From Hymenopus coronatus (lineage: Eukaryota > Arthropoda > Insecta > Mantodea > Hymenopodidae), in contig CM060893.1 in the NCBI GenBank assembly GCA_030762935.1, forward strand, positions 8,476,001-8,540,000: a DNA stretch of 64,000 nucleotides, written 5' to 3'. The notes beneath the pieces were generated by a model. The model worked only from the letters and a program-made list of their open reading frames with translations. It did no database searches and was not told the origin of the DNA. This document shows, in pieces, positions 54,824 to 64,000 of the stretch. The position numbers and the translations under genes were made by a program. Position 1 is the first letter of the stretch. Each line of letters starts with the position of its first letter.

Positions 54824-55019
54824 GGTTCTGAAGAGCTGTTCTCTGTTGAGCCTCTGACGCCACAGTCGGGTTATGCAGCTGGAGGAAGGCCCCTGGCAGG
54901 TGCTATTGCTGGTTCGGGTCGAGGTGCAGACTCTAGAGGTGGACTTGTTTCTAATGTGGCTCGTGCAAGAGCTGCAGCAACAGCAGTAATGATGTTGGAT
55001 GATCCAGACACTGTAGAAG
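54824..55019 (+). CDS. UBR5: UBR5 exon 25
   Basis: Acceptor GTTGACAG, donor GAAG|GTGTGT. Encodes residues 1462-1526: GSEELFSVEPLTPQSGYAAG, a Gly/Ala/Arg-rich middle, then NVARARAAATAVMMLDDPDT. Human UBR5 starts the equivalent exon GSEELFSVEPLPPRPSS. The later part is variable. Ends with one base. Confidence 0.96.
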
Positions 55020-55584
55020 GTGTGTGTTAATATATCTTTGCTTTGGAAGTATCACTTTCAAGTGAAGAGGAGAATGGAATGTGTGTGTTCAATGATTTTT
55101 TTTTCTTCCATCAGGCTGTTTACAAAAGTTTAACAGCAAAAAAATAAAAATCTGAATTGTTACATTCACGTAATATGCTCAACCATGTATTGTTTATTAG
55201 TGAGTGTAAAAATTATTCCTATGAAAGCTTATAATAATTTCAGGAAGAAAGATAAATATAAATGATTGAAGGAAAGTCTTAAGTGTACATCACAAAGAGC
55301 TTTCTATATAGGATGCTAAATTCATAAATCAGGCTGTTATCAAGGTTTGCAGTCATTGAGTTTAATTTATTAACAGTTAAATCAAGATTAAAAGTATGTT
55401 TCATATAACTTTAAAACAGTAACTCTAAAATAGCATTGAAATCTAGGCAGAATGTTTCTTTGTTTAAAAAAAAAAAATCCTAAAGTAAACTCATTTTTGA
55501 AAATAGTTATAACTTTTACAAGCCTTAGGCTATAAGTTTGTGAACTGAAAAATTAATTGCTTATTGTTATTTTTTTTAATATAG
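55020..55584 (+). other. Intron 25
   Basis: AT-rich intron with no recognised feature. Confidence 0.5.
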
Positions 55585-55866
55585 CTGTTGAGGATGGAGA
55601 TGGTGAAGGTAGTGAACAAGAAGACAATGGAGACCGCAGTGCTGGTGTGGGTGTAGGAAATGGAGAAGCTATGGAATCAGAAGTAAATGACCTAGTAGGT
55701 GGAGTTGGTGGACCAGTAGATGATGCTCAAGGAGACGGAGAATCAGACAATGAACTGGATCTGCTTGCTGAGACAGAATCAGACTCTGACGACAACCATA
55801 GCAATCAGGACACAGCTTCCGCACAGAGGAGCGTGCAGACTGGTGCCACTGCAGGATCTGATACAG
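55585..55866 (+). CDS. UBR5: UBR5 exon 26: acidic region
   Basis: Acceptor AATATAG, donor ACAG|GTACTT. Encodes about residues 1527-1620: a long Asp/Glu/Gly-rich stretch ([17 protein letters not shown]), then [40 protein letters not shown]. Human UBR5 reads GSDMELDLLAAAETESDSES, NHSNQDNASGRRSVVTAATA. The frame stays open past the donor to 56123, but that part is intronic (SINE sequence). Confidence 0.97.
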
Positions 55867-56034
55867 GTACTTCATTATCTCTGCTGTTCAAAATAGAAAG
55901 TGATCGAAGTTGGCCAGTAATGACCACTTTTATTCTAAAGGTTAAACCATGCATTTTAGCAACTAGAATACATGGTGTAGTAAGTGCATTTGCAAAAATA
56001 ATGCATTTATGTTTACTAACCTCTTATGAACGAG

Positions 56035-56308
56035 TGCACCAGTCTCATTTAACTCTCACCCAAGGTCTTGGGTTCAAACTCGGCAGAGGACAATGGATTT
56101 ATTTCGGGCATAAAAATTCTTAGCATGGCTTCCTTTGGAAGGGAAATAAAGCCGTTGGTCCTATGTCATAAATTTACGGCACTTAAAAGAACCTCAAGTC
56201 TAATAGAGAGACCTCTGAGCAAAATTAAGCGGTCTTTCACGACCAATATAAAATGGGACGCTGAGAACCACTGTAGTTAAAGAGCGTCCATAAATAACAC
56301 GCCATTTA
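56035..56308 (+). mobile_element. SINE A copy with degraded head
   Basis: The B box is good (AGGTCTTGGGTTCAAACTCG) and the body and 3' end (CATAAATAACACGCCATTTA) are intact. The A box region (about 56035-56055) is hardly recognisable. It is followed after 55 bp by a second partial copy. Confidence 0.7.
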
Positions 56309-56364
56309 CATTTATTTCATTTAAATCTCCTAGTTGTTCCTGAGGTCTAGCGCTAGCACCTAGT

Positions 56365-56590
56365 TCCTTGGTCGCAGTTCCTCGGCTGGGAAATGGATTT
56401 TTTTTGGGATAAAAATTCTTAGCATGGCTTCGGAAAGGAAGTAAAGCCAGTGGTCCACTGTCATAGATTTATGGCATGTAAAAGAACCAACCCTGATAGA
56501 CAGTCCTCTGAGCAAAATTAAGCTGTCTTTCATGCTCAATATAGAATGGTGCACTGAGAACCATAGTGGTTTAAAGAGCATCCATGCTTT
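56365..56590 (+). mobile_element. SINE A partial copy
   Basis: Lacks the tRNA-like head and starts about GGGAAATGGATTTTTTTTGG, continuing through CATAGATTTATGGCATGTAA to AAAGAGCATCCATG. It is more diverged than its neighbour at 56035. Confidence 0.6.
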
Positions 56591-57900
56591 AATGGTTAAC
56601 TTCATTTGCTGATAACTAGTGAAATAACATGGTTTTACATTTTTTTGATATTCTCTGTATCCTGAACTATTCTATTGAAATTCTTTTAGTGGCAATAAAG
56701 TATCGAAATGACTTTGAATATGTGCGACTTGGCACTTAAATTACACATAATTTATAAGCTTAATCTTTTAATAATGTCTGATATATGATTCAAATGATCT
56801 GATAGCTTAGTGCATTGTATAATAAACATTCAAATTTCTGCCTGCATGGTTATATGGGGAAGTGTTTTCCAAATGATGGTGTACTCTTTTGTAGAGAAAC
56901 TATGGCAAAAATGCTGTATCTTTCATCCCTTATCTGCAATACAAAAATAAAAAAAAAATATAAATGTAATAAAAAATCAAGGATTTATTTTATTAATTCT
57001 CAAACTCCATTGCTTTCAGTTTTTACAGAAACACCCTAAGTAAACATTAATTTATTACAATATCTTCTTCTCCAAATACATTACTGATCCGTCCATCCCC
57101 CCAAAAAAATTAATTTTGAAAACCAAAGATCAGCTTGCATTCATATGTACTTTCCCAATACATGATTCACACAGTTCTGAAAAGTCAGGAAAATTATTGA
57201 TAGTGTGATAAAAGTCAGGGTAGTCGATTCCAGGTGGCATTAAAAGTCAGATTTTGGCATATAGTGATCTAAAAAGTTATGCATCTCTACAAATGTGAAA
57301 TAATGTTTTGATGCTTGCCCTGATTCATTAGTGGACTGCATATTATATGGATCAGTATTTTGTGACCAGGAAAAATTGCTTTAAGAGCAACATTCTAATC
57401 TTTCTTATTTCGTTAAGTTAATCTTTCACACTTTTATCTTCTAATTTTATTCTTGTTTCATAACTAAGTCAAGGAAATGAATATAAAAATTCAGGGAAAG
57501 TCAGAGAAATGGAATTTCTGTGTGAGCCCTGGAAAGAAATAACTTTGAACTTCACAGGTTTGGTGTGAGGGTGATAAGCTTCACAGATATTTTCAGTCCC
57601 TGAAATGAGCATTTGGATTAACTTCCCCAAGTTATTGTTTAGTCTGAGAGAGAGTACATTGTATGGGCACAAAACAGAAACAGCGCTGTTGCTCGGACAA
57701 AATTATTGCAGAGTATTTCAAATGATAATTAGGCATTTTTCAATTTCTGAACTAAGGGCAGTGCGTGCATTTATTATGATAATGGTGCAGCAGAAGTTTG
57801 AGGTAGAGTGAAGTTGTTGTGTTATAACGGTCAGCCAGTGTTTGTTGTGTGGCTGGCTGGCCGTAGCTGTGAGTTGTTGTTGGTTGTGTGTGCGGTGCAG
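56591..57900 (+). other. Intron 26, right part
   Basis: AT-rich sequence, with no recognised element. The last 60 bp before exon 27 are G/T-rich (TGTGTGGCTGGCTGGCC), unusual for an acceptor region in this gene. Confidence 0.45.
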
Positions 57901-58042
57901 GCATTGCCTCGCTGATGCTGTTCCCAGAGGATGACTCTGCCGAATCGAGCCAACAGGAGGACGATGAATCGGAGGCCGGAGAAACAGATGAGCAGGACAC
58001 TGAGGAATTCCCTCTCGCAGACGAGCAGCTGGAGCGCAGGAG
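57901..58042 (+). CDS. UBR5: UBR5 exon 27: acidic segment, last exon in window
   Basis: Acceptor GCGGTGCAG, donor GGAG|GTATGT. Encodes residues 1621-1667: GIASLMLFPEDDSAESSQQE, DDESEAGETDEQDTEEFPLA, DEQLERR. Human UBR5 reads AFFSEDDSQSNDSSDSDSSS and FMLDEPLERT. The frame is given by the one-base carry-over from exon 26. Ends two bases into a codon. The next exon was not found before 64000, so the following intron is at least 5.9 kb. Confidence 0.95.
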
Positions 58043-58195
58043 GTATGTACTGCTTGCAGATATTCAAGATTCTGATTTCTTCTCTTGTGCATACTGTATT
58101 GGCCTGAATCTTTACTAATTGTTAGGGCTTGGAAGCATAAAAAACACTAAAAAATTACTTCTTGTAAACTGGAGATACAGTTGAATCCTGATAAC

Positions 58196-58930
58196 TACCT
58201 ATAACCCCACCGCTGAATCCTTGCACTTGACAGTTGGGAGTTAAGTTGGTGCACCTGCAAAAGACAGATGAAGAACTTGACCCATTTGACTTTCTGAATC
58301 AATCACAAAGCAGCATTCCGGTTGGTCGGAAATGGATCTAGATGCCACACCACTGCAATATCTGACTATTTCCAACTGCATGCTCAGTTTGTGAACTAGC
58401 ATGTGCGTTGAGCTGTTCTGTATAAGCTATGTATTATTCGTTGATAGTGTTGTTGCAGTTTGTTTGTATGTGAGGGAACATTACAAGACTTTCACAATTA
58501 TAGAGGTGGATAGACTTTTGCGGGAAGGTGTGGCGAGGGTGGATACAGCTTCATGCAAGAAAAAAATCATGTGTACAAAATAATACGAAAAGCACAAGGA
58601 TTAGACGGAATCATCAGTGAATGTGAACCATTAATGACGACGATGTTGATTTTGTTAATGATGATGCTTTCGAGAATGATGACTAAGACTTGGATGGAAT
58701 TGAACTATTAAAATTCTAAACCGGTGAAAATCACTTTGTTATACCTTTCTCTCATTGTGACAAGGCTATTTTGCATTAATTTGTTCTATCTTGTCGTAAA
58801 TACATAATGTATGCTGCTTACATTACAGTATCATTGTTATTTTCAATTAGCATCAATAATAACAAAAGACAGCATAGCCAACCTTACGCGAAACTGTCAA
58901 GTGCAAGGATTCAGCACCAGGGGTATAATG
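58196..58930 (-). mobile_element. C-TIR DNA transposon relic, second copy
   Basis: Ends TATAACCCCACCGCTGAATC, CTTGCACTTGACAGTT (left) and AACTGTCAAGTGCAAGGATT, CAGCACCAGGGGTATA (right), about 35 bp inverted repeats. The interior matches the copy at 29636 in opposite orientation and lacks the SINE found there. Total of about 735 bp, no intact reading frame. Confidence 0.75.
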
Positions 58931-59249
58931 TGGACTGAGAGGGTGTTGAGTTACCAAAATATCTAGTTTTACAGAATAAGGGGTATGTTATTCAGGGCTC
59001 ATAACACAATATGTACTGCAAATTGCAAATGCATAAACTTGTATCAGTACATATAAATGTAAAAAGGAAGCTAGTAACAGTGAAGCAACACAAATATTAA
59101 TACAACAATTAATAATTGTAACAATTCTCCACTTATCTTTTTGAAATCCAAGGACTAGTTTTGCAATAAAATGGTCTATTGCATCATCAGCTCATTTTCT
59201 TTTTGATCTTGTGTATTTACATTGTTATGGTTACTGATACTGTTTTGAT

Positions 59250-60062
59250 TCCAGATCCATTGCACACATTCTGTACATTCCTTCTGCATCTCTCCCTCTC
59301 CCACTCAAAACATGAATTTACATGTAAATCCGAATAAGATAAAACATTTTACATATATATTATGTTGTCTTAACAGAAAATAGCATGCATAATCATCATT
59401 AGAGCTATGCTGCCACAATCGCCAGTGTACACATTCGGTACATCTCTGAACTCCCCTCTCTGTTTCTCTCATACTCAAAACAAATTTATATGCAAATTCG
59501 AATTAGGTAAAGTGTTTTACAATATATTAAGTGTGCTGTCTTAAGTCAAAATTGCATCCATAATCGTCGTGACAGCCAAGCTACTGCCATCTCCACTGCG
59601 CACAGGCATACCAACCAGTACATTTCCATTCTTCCTTTTCTGTCTCTCGTGCTCACAATGTTCTGTACAAATAAGGTAGAAAAGTTACGATGACTCAAGT
59701 TTGTTGTCTAAACCGAAAATGATATCCATAATTGTCGTTAGAGCTACGCTCCACTTCTGCCACTGTCACATTTTACCATTGCACATATACTATACATTTT
59801 CGTACTCTCTGTAACTCCCTGCCCCTCAGAATGGAAACTTCTGTACAAATTCAAATTAAGCAAACAAATTGGGAGGAGGGGGACTTAATCAGCTTGTGTT
59901 CCTTAGTTTATTAAAAATATATAGCAAAACTTATTTTTCATTTCAAAATTAAGCTATGTCTTCTTTTTATATAGCTGGTCTGCTAAATTCCAAAATTAAG
60001 TTCTGAAAAATGGGGTTCATGTTGCATTTGAGGTCATCTTGTATTCGGATGAATACAGTGTA
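59250..60062 (+). repeat. Repeat family M, copy M5, tandem units and right end
   Basis: Three or more units of about 170 bp: TATTATGTTGTCTTAACAGA (59360), GTGTGCTGTCTTAAGTCAAA (59531) and TTGTTGTCTAAACCGAAAAT (59701) are equivalent positions. It ends CTTGTATTCGGATGAATACA at about 60035-60055, the right end seen in M3. The left end was not found. Confidence 0.65.
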
Positions 60063-61738
60063 TCCTTAGCCTCAGAAACATTAATCTCCGCATCTGTCTC
60101 TTCAAAAAGTAAATATAGTTGATGATGACATGTACCATATTTGAAAGCATAATATTGCAAAATCTCTTCTTTTTCAGGCCAGTACTGTACACTATTTATT
60201 TTAAATCAAATGAGCAAATTCTGAATCCTGGAATCTCATTGTTACAGATGTACAATTGAGTTCACATTTTATTTTAGTTATCTAGGAGTAGGTTTAAACT
60301 AAGTCACACAATTTAGCTTTTAATTTAGTATGAAAATGTTTTAAGCTGTGAAGATTGTTTTGACTATTCCTAGATAACTAATTTTTTAATACCTTTGTTG
60401 CCAGTAGCATCAAATAATGGTTTGCAACATTTTACTGTCATGTTTTCTATTATCACATAATTTGAAACAGAGGGCATTAAGATCGGTACATAATAACCTG
60501 AGAACAAATGCAAAACAGCATATTAACTATGACTTGATAGTAAAGTGGAAAGTTGATTGTGCATTTTGATTTGTTTGTAATTAACTAATAACAACCACAA
60601 GGTTAAAATTACTCTGGCCATTTGGTTACACAGCAACTAGGGAGGAGTTAGTAATATTTAGTATTGCTGTATTTTGTTTTTATGGTAAAGTGATTGCAAA
60701 ACAGTACAATAGAAACTTACTGTATTATAAAGTGGAAATAAATTCAATTCAATACTCCAATTTTGTTTTTACATCTGCTTCCAAGTAACTTAAACTGCTT
60801 TCAACTGTGGCTAGTCTGCTTTTATCTTTTTGTGCATACCATGTGATCTTTAAGTCCCTCCATAGTAGTGGAATAAGCAAGATGCAGAAATATAGAATTT
60901 GTGAATTGGTTGAATGAATTAGGGAAAGTTGGTCATCATCAGCAGCAGTAGTTTCAGATAATCTGTTTTGTTTGGATTATCTGTTGGCTTTGCAGCACTC
61001 CAAAAGAAATCATCTATAACCTCTCGTGAAATTTTTAAATTATAAACAATATCTCGGTATCAAAACAGAAATCTGGAATTATTATTAGGAAACTGCTCTG
61101 AGATATTTACCATATCTAAAAACAATTTCTGTTTAGTGAAAAATATTTTCAACTTAAATGAAAATCTTGCACACCAGCAGAGACAGTATGACACTTTCCA
61201 ATAGGGATGATGTTTTGGGCATGGAATGTACTTTATAGGCAGTAAACAATAGCTTGCTACTAACCATTTTGTGTGCACTGGAGACCATCATTGATATGTG
61301 AAGAGACCAAAAGATCACATGTATATTGCATACATATTCATATTCTTTCACATAAAATTGTGATGTCTTTTAACATGTTTTGTGTTCCAATTTCAAAATT
61401 TTAAACATATAACATACTCAATTGATACTTTGAGAAATTTAGTACAGTGACTTCCAAATTAAATGTGTGTATATGGCGTCAGGTTTTTAACATTATGTCA
61501 CATGCCCATTTAATTTTTGAAGGACTAGTTTCAAATTTCTATGGCAGTGAAACAATGAACTTCTTCACTATTCAATGAGCAAGTTTATTTGGCTGTCTTT
61601 ATGTTTCCTACTAATCCATTAAAACCCAACTCTTTTCTTTTAATATGTGTGGCATACAGTATGTCAACAATATATTTGGTTGTGTTTCACTCAGTGTCTC
61701 GAAATCACCTGGCCCTTAAATAGACCGTTGGGCGTTAG
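60063..61738 (+). other. Intron 27, unassigned part
   Basis: AT-rich. GGAAATAAATTCAATTCAAT at about 60735 resembles a LINE tail in + orientation. Near 61490-61570 TTTTTAACATTATGTCACAT then GAAGGACTAGTTTC resembles a decayed Penelope-type end. I see no exon of UBR5. Confidence 0.4.
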
Positions 61739-62650
61739 TACAAGAGTGATTCAAATATAAATATTGTTGTTAATTTTGTTAAAAATATTTATTGATTAAA
61801 TATTTACACAAGTGACTTCATCAGCATTTCTCAAGGTAGCCTCCTTCTTACTCTACACATTTTTGCCGTTTTGGAAGCTTGAACATTCCTTCTTCAAAAA
61901 AAGTTTGAGGGTGTATCGACAACCAATTGCACACATGCTCCTCGACGTCCTCGCTGTTTTCAAAATGTTTCCCTCCAAGCGATTCTTCCATGGGTGCAGA
62001 CAAAAAATAGTCTGGACTATAGGGAGGCTGTTCAAGGGTTTCCTAGAGCATATCTGCCATTGTGTCCATTGTCAAATTGGCGGTGTGAGGCATAGCGTTG
62101 TTTTGGAGAAGGATGACATCTCTAATGAGCATACATCTTTTGCTTCAGTAGGCAGCTTTTACAGGCCTTAACAATTGGCAATAGTAAGCTGCAATCACTA
62201 TACGTCGATCATGAAGAAAATCAACCAGCAAAACTCCTCTGTAGTCGAAAAACAGACACGGATGTGTCATCTGTGAGACTTAATCTTGGGCGTCGAGCAT
62301 GACCTTCATTTTCCGCAAATTCTCGGCTGCCCTTAAATTGTCTGGCACAAGTAAACACTTGATTCTGCAACAGTGTAGTGTCCCCAAACTGTGCCCTTAA
62401 GTGAGTTAAAATCTCCGAAGGTTTAACCCCTTCCTTGGTTAAAAGATTGATAATAATGCGTTGTGCAACAGACGAAGTGACTTCTTGCTCACTCATGGTT
62501 GTACTGATGCCAGAACCTAGCGAAGCAGCTAACAAAGCTAGTCCCCCTCCCTAACACATCGACCTTCAACCCCTCACTCCACCACCCTGCTCTGAACTAC
62601 TTCCTCCATGATTTGCAACAATTACCGTTTATATTTGAATCACCCTCGTA
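61739..62650 (-). mobile_element. Internally deleted mariner with inverted ends
   Basis: Ends CAAGAGTGATTCAAATATAA (61741) and the complement TTATATTTGAATCACCCTCG (to 62648), flanked by TA on both sides. The minus strand encodes the transposase N-terminus (62495 down: MSEQEVTSSVAQRIIINLLT, KEGVKPSEILTHLRAQFGDT) and then, frameshifted and after a deletion, core and C-terminal pieces with LLQNNAMPHTANL and PPYSPDYF. Length 0.9 kb against the usual 1.3 kb points to loss of the middle. Confidence 0.88.
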
Positions 62651-63010
62651 GTATCAAAACATACTCTAATAATGAACGAATACATTTCCGTCAAGTTTAT
62701 GTATTTTATGTTTAAACTTTATTTCTTAAAGCAATTACAGGCCATTTAAAGCCAAACCATATTAATTGAAACATTTGGGATAACAAAAGTCTTTTATCGA
62801 CTGTGGTAGGGTGCAAAACATCTATGGCAGATGTTACATCACTTTTTGCAGAATGTTAGTGGTCTGCTTTTACATCCATCCATCTGACCATATTTCTGTG
62901 AAGCACCTTTAGTCATGAAGTGATCTCTTCCAACAAATCTCAAATCAAACTATAATATTCAAGGCAATGAACCTGACCACCCAATTTTCTTCCTGTTTGA
63001 AATGAAAATG
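62651..63010 (+). other. Intron 27, unassigned gap
   Basis: No recognised element between the deleted mariner and the SINE. Confidence 0.45.
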
Positions 63011-63242
63011 AAATGGCATTTTATTTATGGATGCTCTTTAACTGCCGTGGTTCTCAGCATCCCATTCTATAGTGGGTGTGAAAGATCGCTTAATTTTGCT
63101 CAGAGACCTCTCTATCAGGCTTGAGGTTCTTTTACGTGCCGTAAGTCTGTGACATGGGACCCTTGGCTGTATTTCCCTTCTGAAGGAAGCCATACTAAGG
63201 ATTTTTATACCCAAAAAATCCATCGTCCTCCGCCGGGTTTTC
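63011..63242 (-). mobile_element. SINE A copy, reverse, head missing
   Basis: The minus-strand copy runs from the B box (AAACCCGGCGGAGGACGATG on minus, 63242) to ATAAATAAAATGCCATTT near 63011. It is cut right at the B box, so the A box is absent. Confidence 0.8.
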
Positions 63243-64000
63243 ATGTTTGAAAACATCTTAATTACTGTACTGCCAAGCATCATCAAATTCAAGAAGAAAA
63301 AAAATAACCAACAGGCTTATGTATTATAGTCCACCTTTTCTGTTAGGGCAGAATTGCAACACTATCCCCCAAAATAACAAAGTACAACATACATATTTTA
63401 GGAATCAATGTACTTGCATGTCATCCTCGCTTCAAAGAACAGTCAATACAATATTGCTGAAGACCAGTTCACTTTGTTACAAATGTAAAACTGTAGAAAG
63501 CAAATAACACACATGGCAGATATTTGCTTACTAATTACAGAGGTAACAATGTTGCTAGCTGTATGAGCACGCAGAGCTTTCTGTGGCTGATGTGAGAAAA
63601 CATATGTACCCAGTGGTTTATAAATAGATTGCTTAAAATTTAGCTCATATTTTCCACATTAGAATTGCTTATAGAGCATGATTTTTTGTGGGATATAACA
63701 ATATGGACCTTTATCGACAGTTTATTGCATTACAGAACGTTGTGAGGGAAACATCACAATGAGCTGTCACATGCATTGCAGTCATTTTACTGCACCATTA
63801 TAAAATAATAAACACACAATATTCTAATTTTTAAAAAATGATGTGTTCACATAATTAGATAACGTCAATAATAACATATATGGTGAAAATTACTCTTAAG
63901 AACTTGTGTAAACTAAGTAAAAAAAAAATATCTGTAGCATTTTATAACTGGACATCTGGGTGTTATTGGGTTAAGATGTTTTCCTCGTGGTGAGTTCATT
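63243..64000 (+). other. Intron 27, window end
   Basis: AT-rich sequence with no gene, RNA or named repeat. The window ends inside the intron. Confidence 0.45.

Larger units (their letters stand above)
2439..58042 (+). other. UBR5: UBR5/hyd gene, internal part (27 exons, both ends outside window)
   Basis: Gene-level entry for the exons listed separately. The product is a HECT-type E3 ubiquitin ligase that binds N-degron and other substrates through a UBR box and transfers ubiquitin from a C-terminal HECT cysteine; in flies the orthologue hyd limits imaginal disc growth. The 27 exons total 5004 nt. Their intron phases agree at every junction, giving 1667 whole codons without a stop. Recognisable blocks follow human UBR5 in order: N-terminal propeller, UBA, small beta-barrel, UBR box, central helical region and acidic region. 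The first exon (initiator Met) and the MLLE and HECT exons are not in the window. Introns range from 79 bp to about 5.6 kb; the long ones are full of transposons. Residue numbers in the exon entries count from the first whole codon of exon 1 here. Confidence 0.96.

Noticed and set aside
57718..58118. Minus-strand ORFs of up to 124 codons opposite exon 27
   Set aside because: They are antisense to a conserved, phase-compatible UBR5 exon and have no recognisable domain.
58043..64000. Further UBR5 exon in the last 6 kb
   Set aside because: I looked for the next conserved block (SMQWAVR-like, then SSLARAYSIVIRQI) in all + frames and saw nothing. This segment is transposon-rich intron.

Overview
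The window is animal nuclear DNA, almost certainly from an insect with a large, repeat-filled genome. It contains the middle part of a single host gene on the + strand, the orthologue of UBR5 (Drosophila hyd, hyperplastic discs), a giant HECT-type E3 ubiquitin ligase. I trace 27 coding exons between 2439 and 58042. They chain through GT..AG splice sites in compatible phases into 1667 uninterrupted codons. The first exon (the extreme N-terminus) lies left of the window. The exons for the MLLE/PABC and HECT domains lie right of it. Nothing else in the window looks like a host gene. The kinds of element present (Penelope-like, several mariners, several tRNA-derived SINEs) and some read-through protein motifs resemble cockroach/termite genomes, but that order-level guess is inference only.

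Protein layout: exons 1-2 carry the start of the N-terminal RCC1-like region and a Gly/Ser-rich linker; exons 2-3 the UBA domain; exons 4-14 the rest of the beta-propeller and beta-barrel region; exons 15-18 a variable Ser/Thr-rich stretch and an ankyrin-like segment; exons 18-19 the Cys/His-rich UBR box that reads N-degrons; exons 20-24 the conserved central helical region; exons 25-27 the acidic, low-complexity region before the MLLE domain.

About 92% of the window is intron, and much of it is transposable-element debris: (i) Penelope-like fragments with GIY-YIG endonuclease remnants, nearly all antisense to the gene; (ii) at least six mariner/Tc1-type copies, one with good terminal inverted repeats at 15725-17038 and one at 51975-53887 split by a TTAA-flanked element; (iii) LINE fragments; (iv) two well-supported tRNA-derived SINE families (A, about eight copies; B, two copies) and perhaps a third (C); (v) three repeat families I cannot name: H (about 0.85 kb, a hairpin at one end, about 12 copies or fragments), M (about 1 kb, inverted ends, internal tandem array of about 170 bp units) and C-TIR (two copies); (vi) seven long fold-back palindromes, several built from Penelope-type ends or a transposase end.

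I found no CRISPR, operon or other multi-gene system. The items most worth a second look are the dense fold-back palindromes inside one transcribed gene, the unnamed repeat families H and M, and the nested insertion at 52-54 kb.
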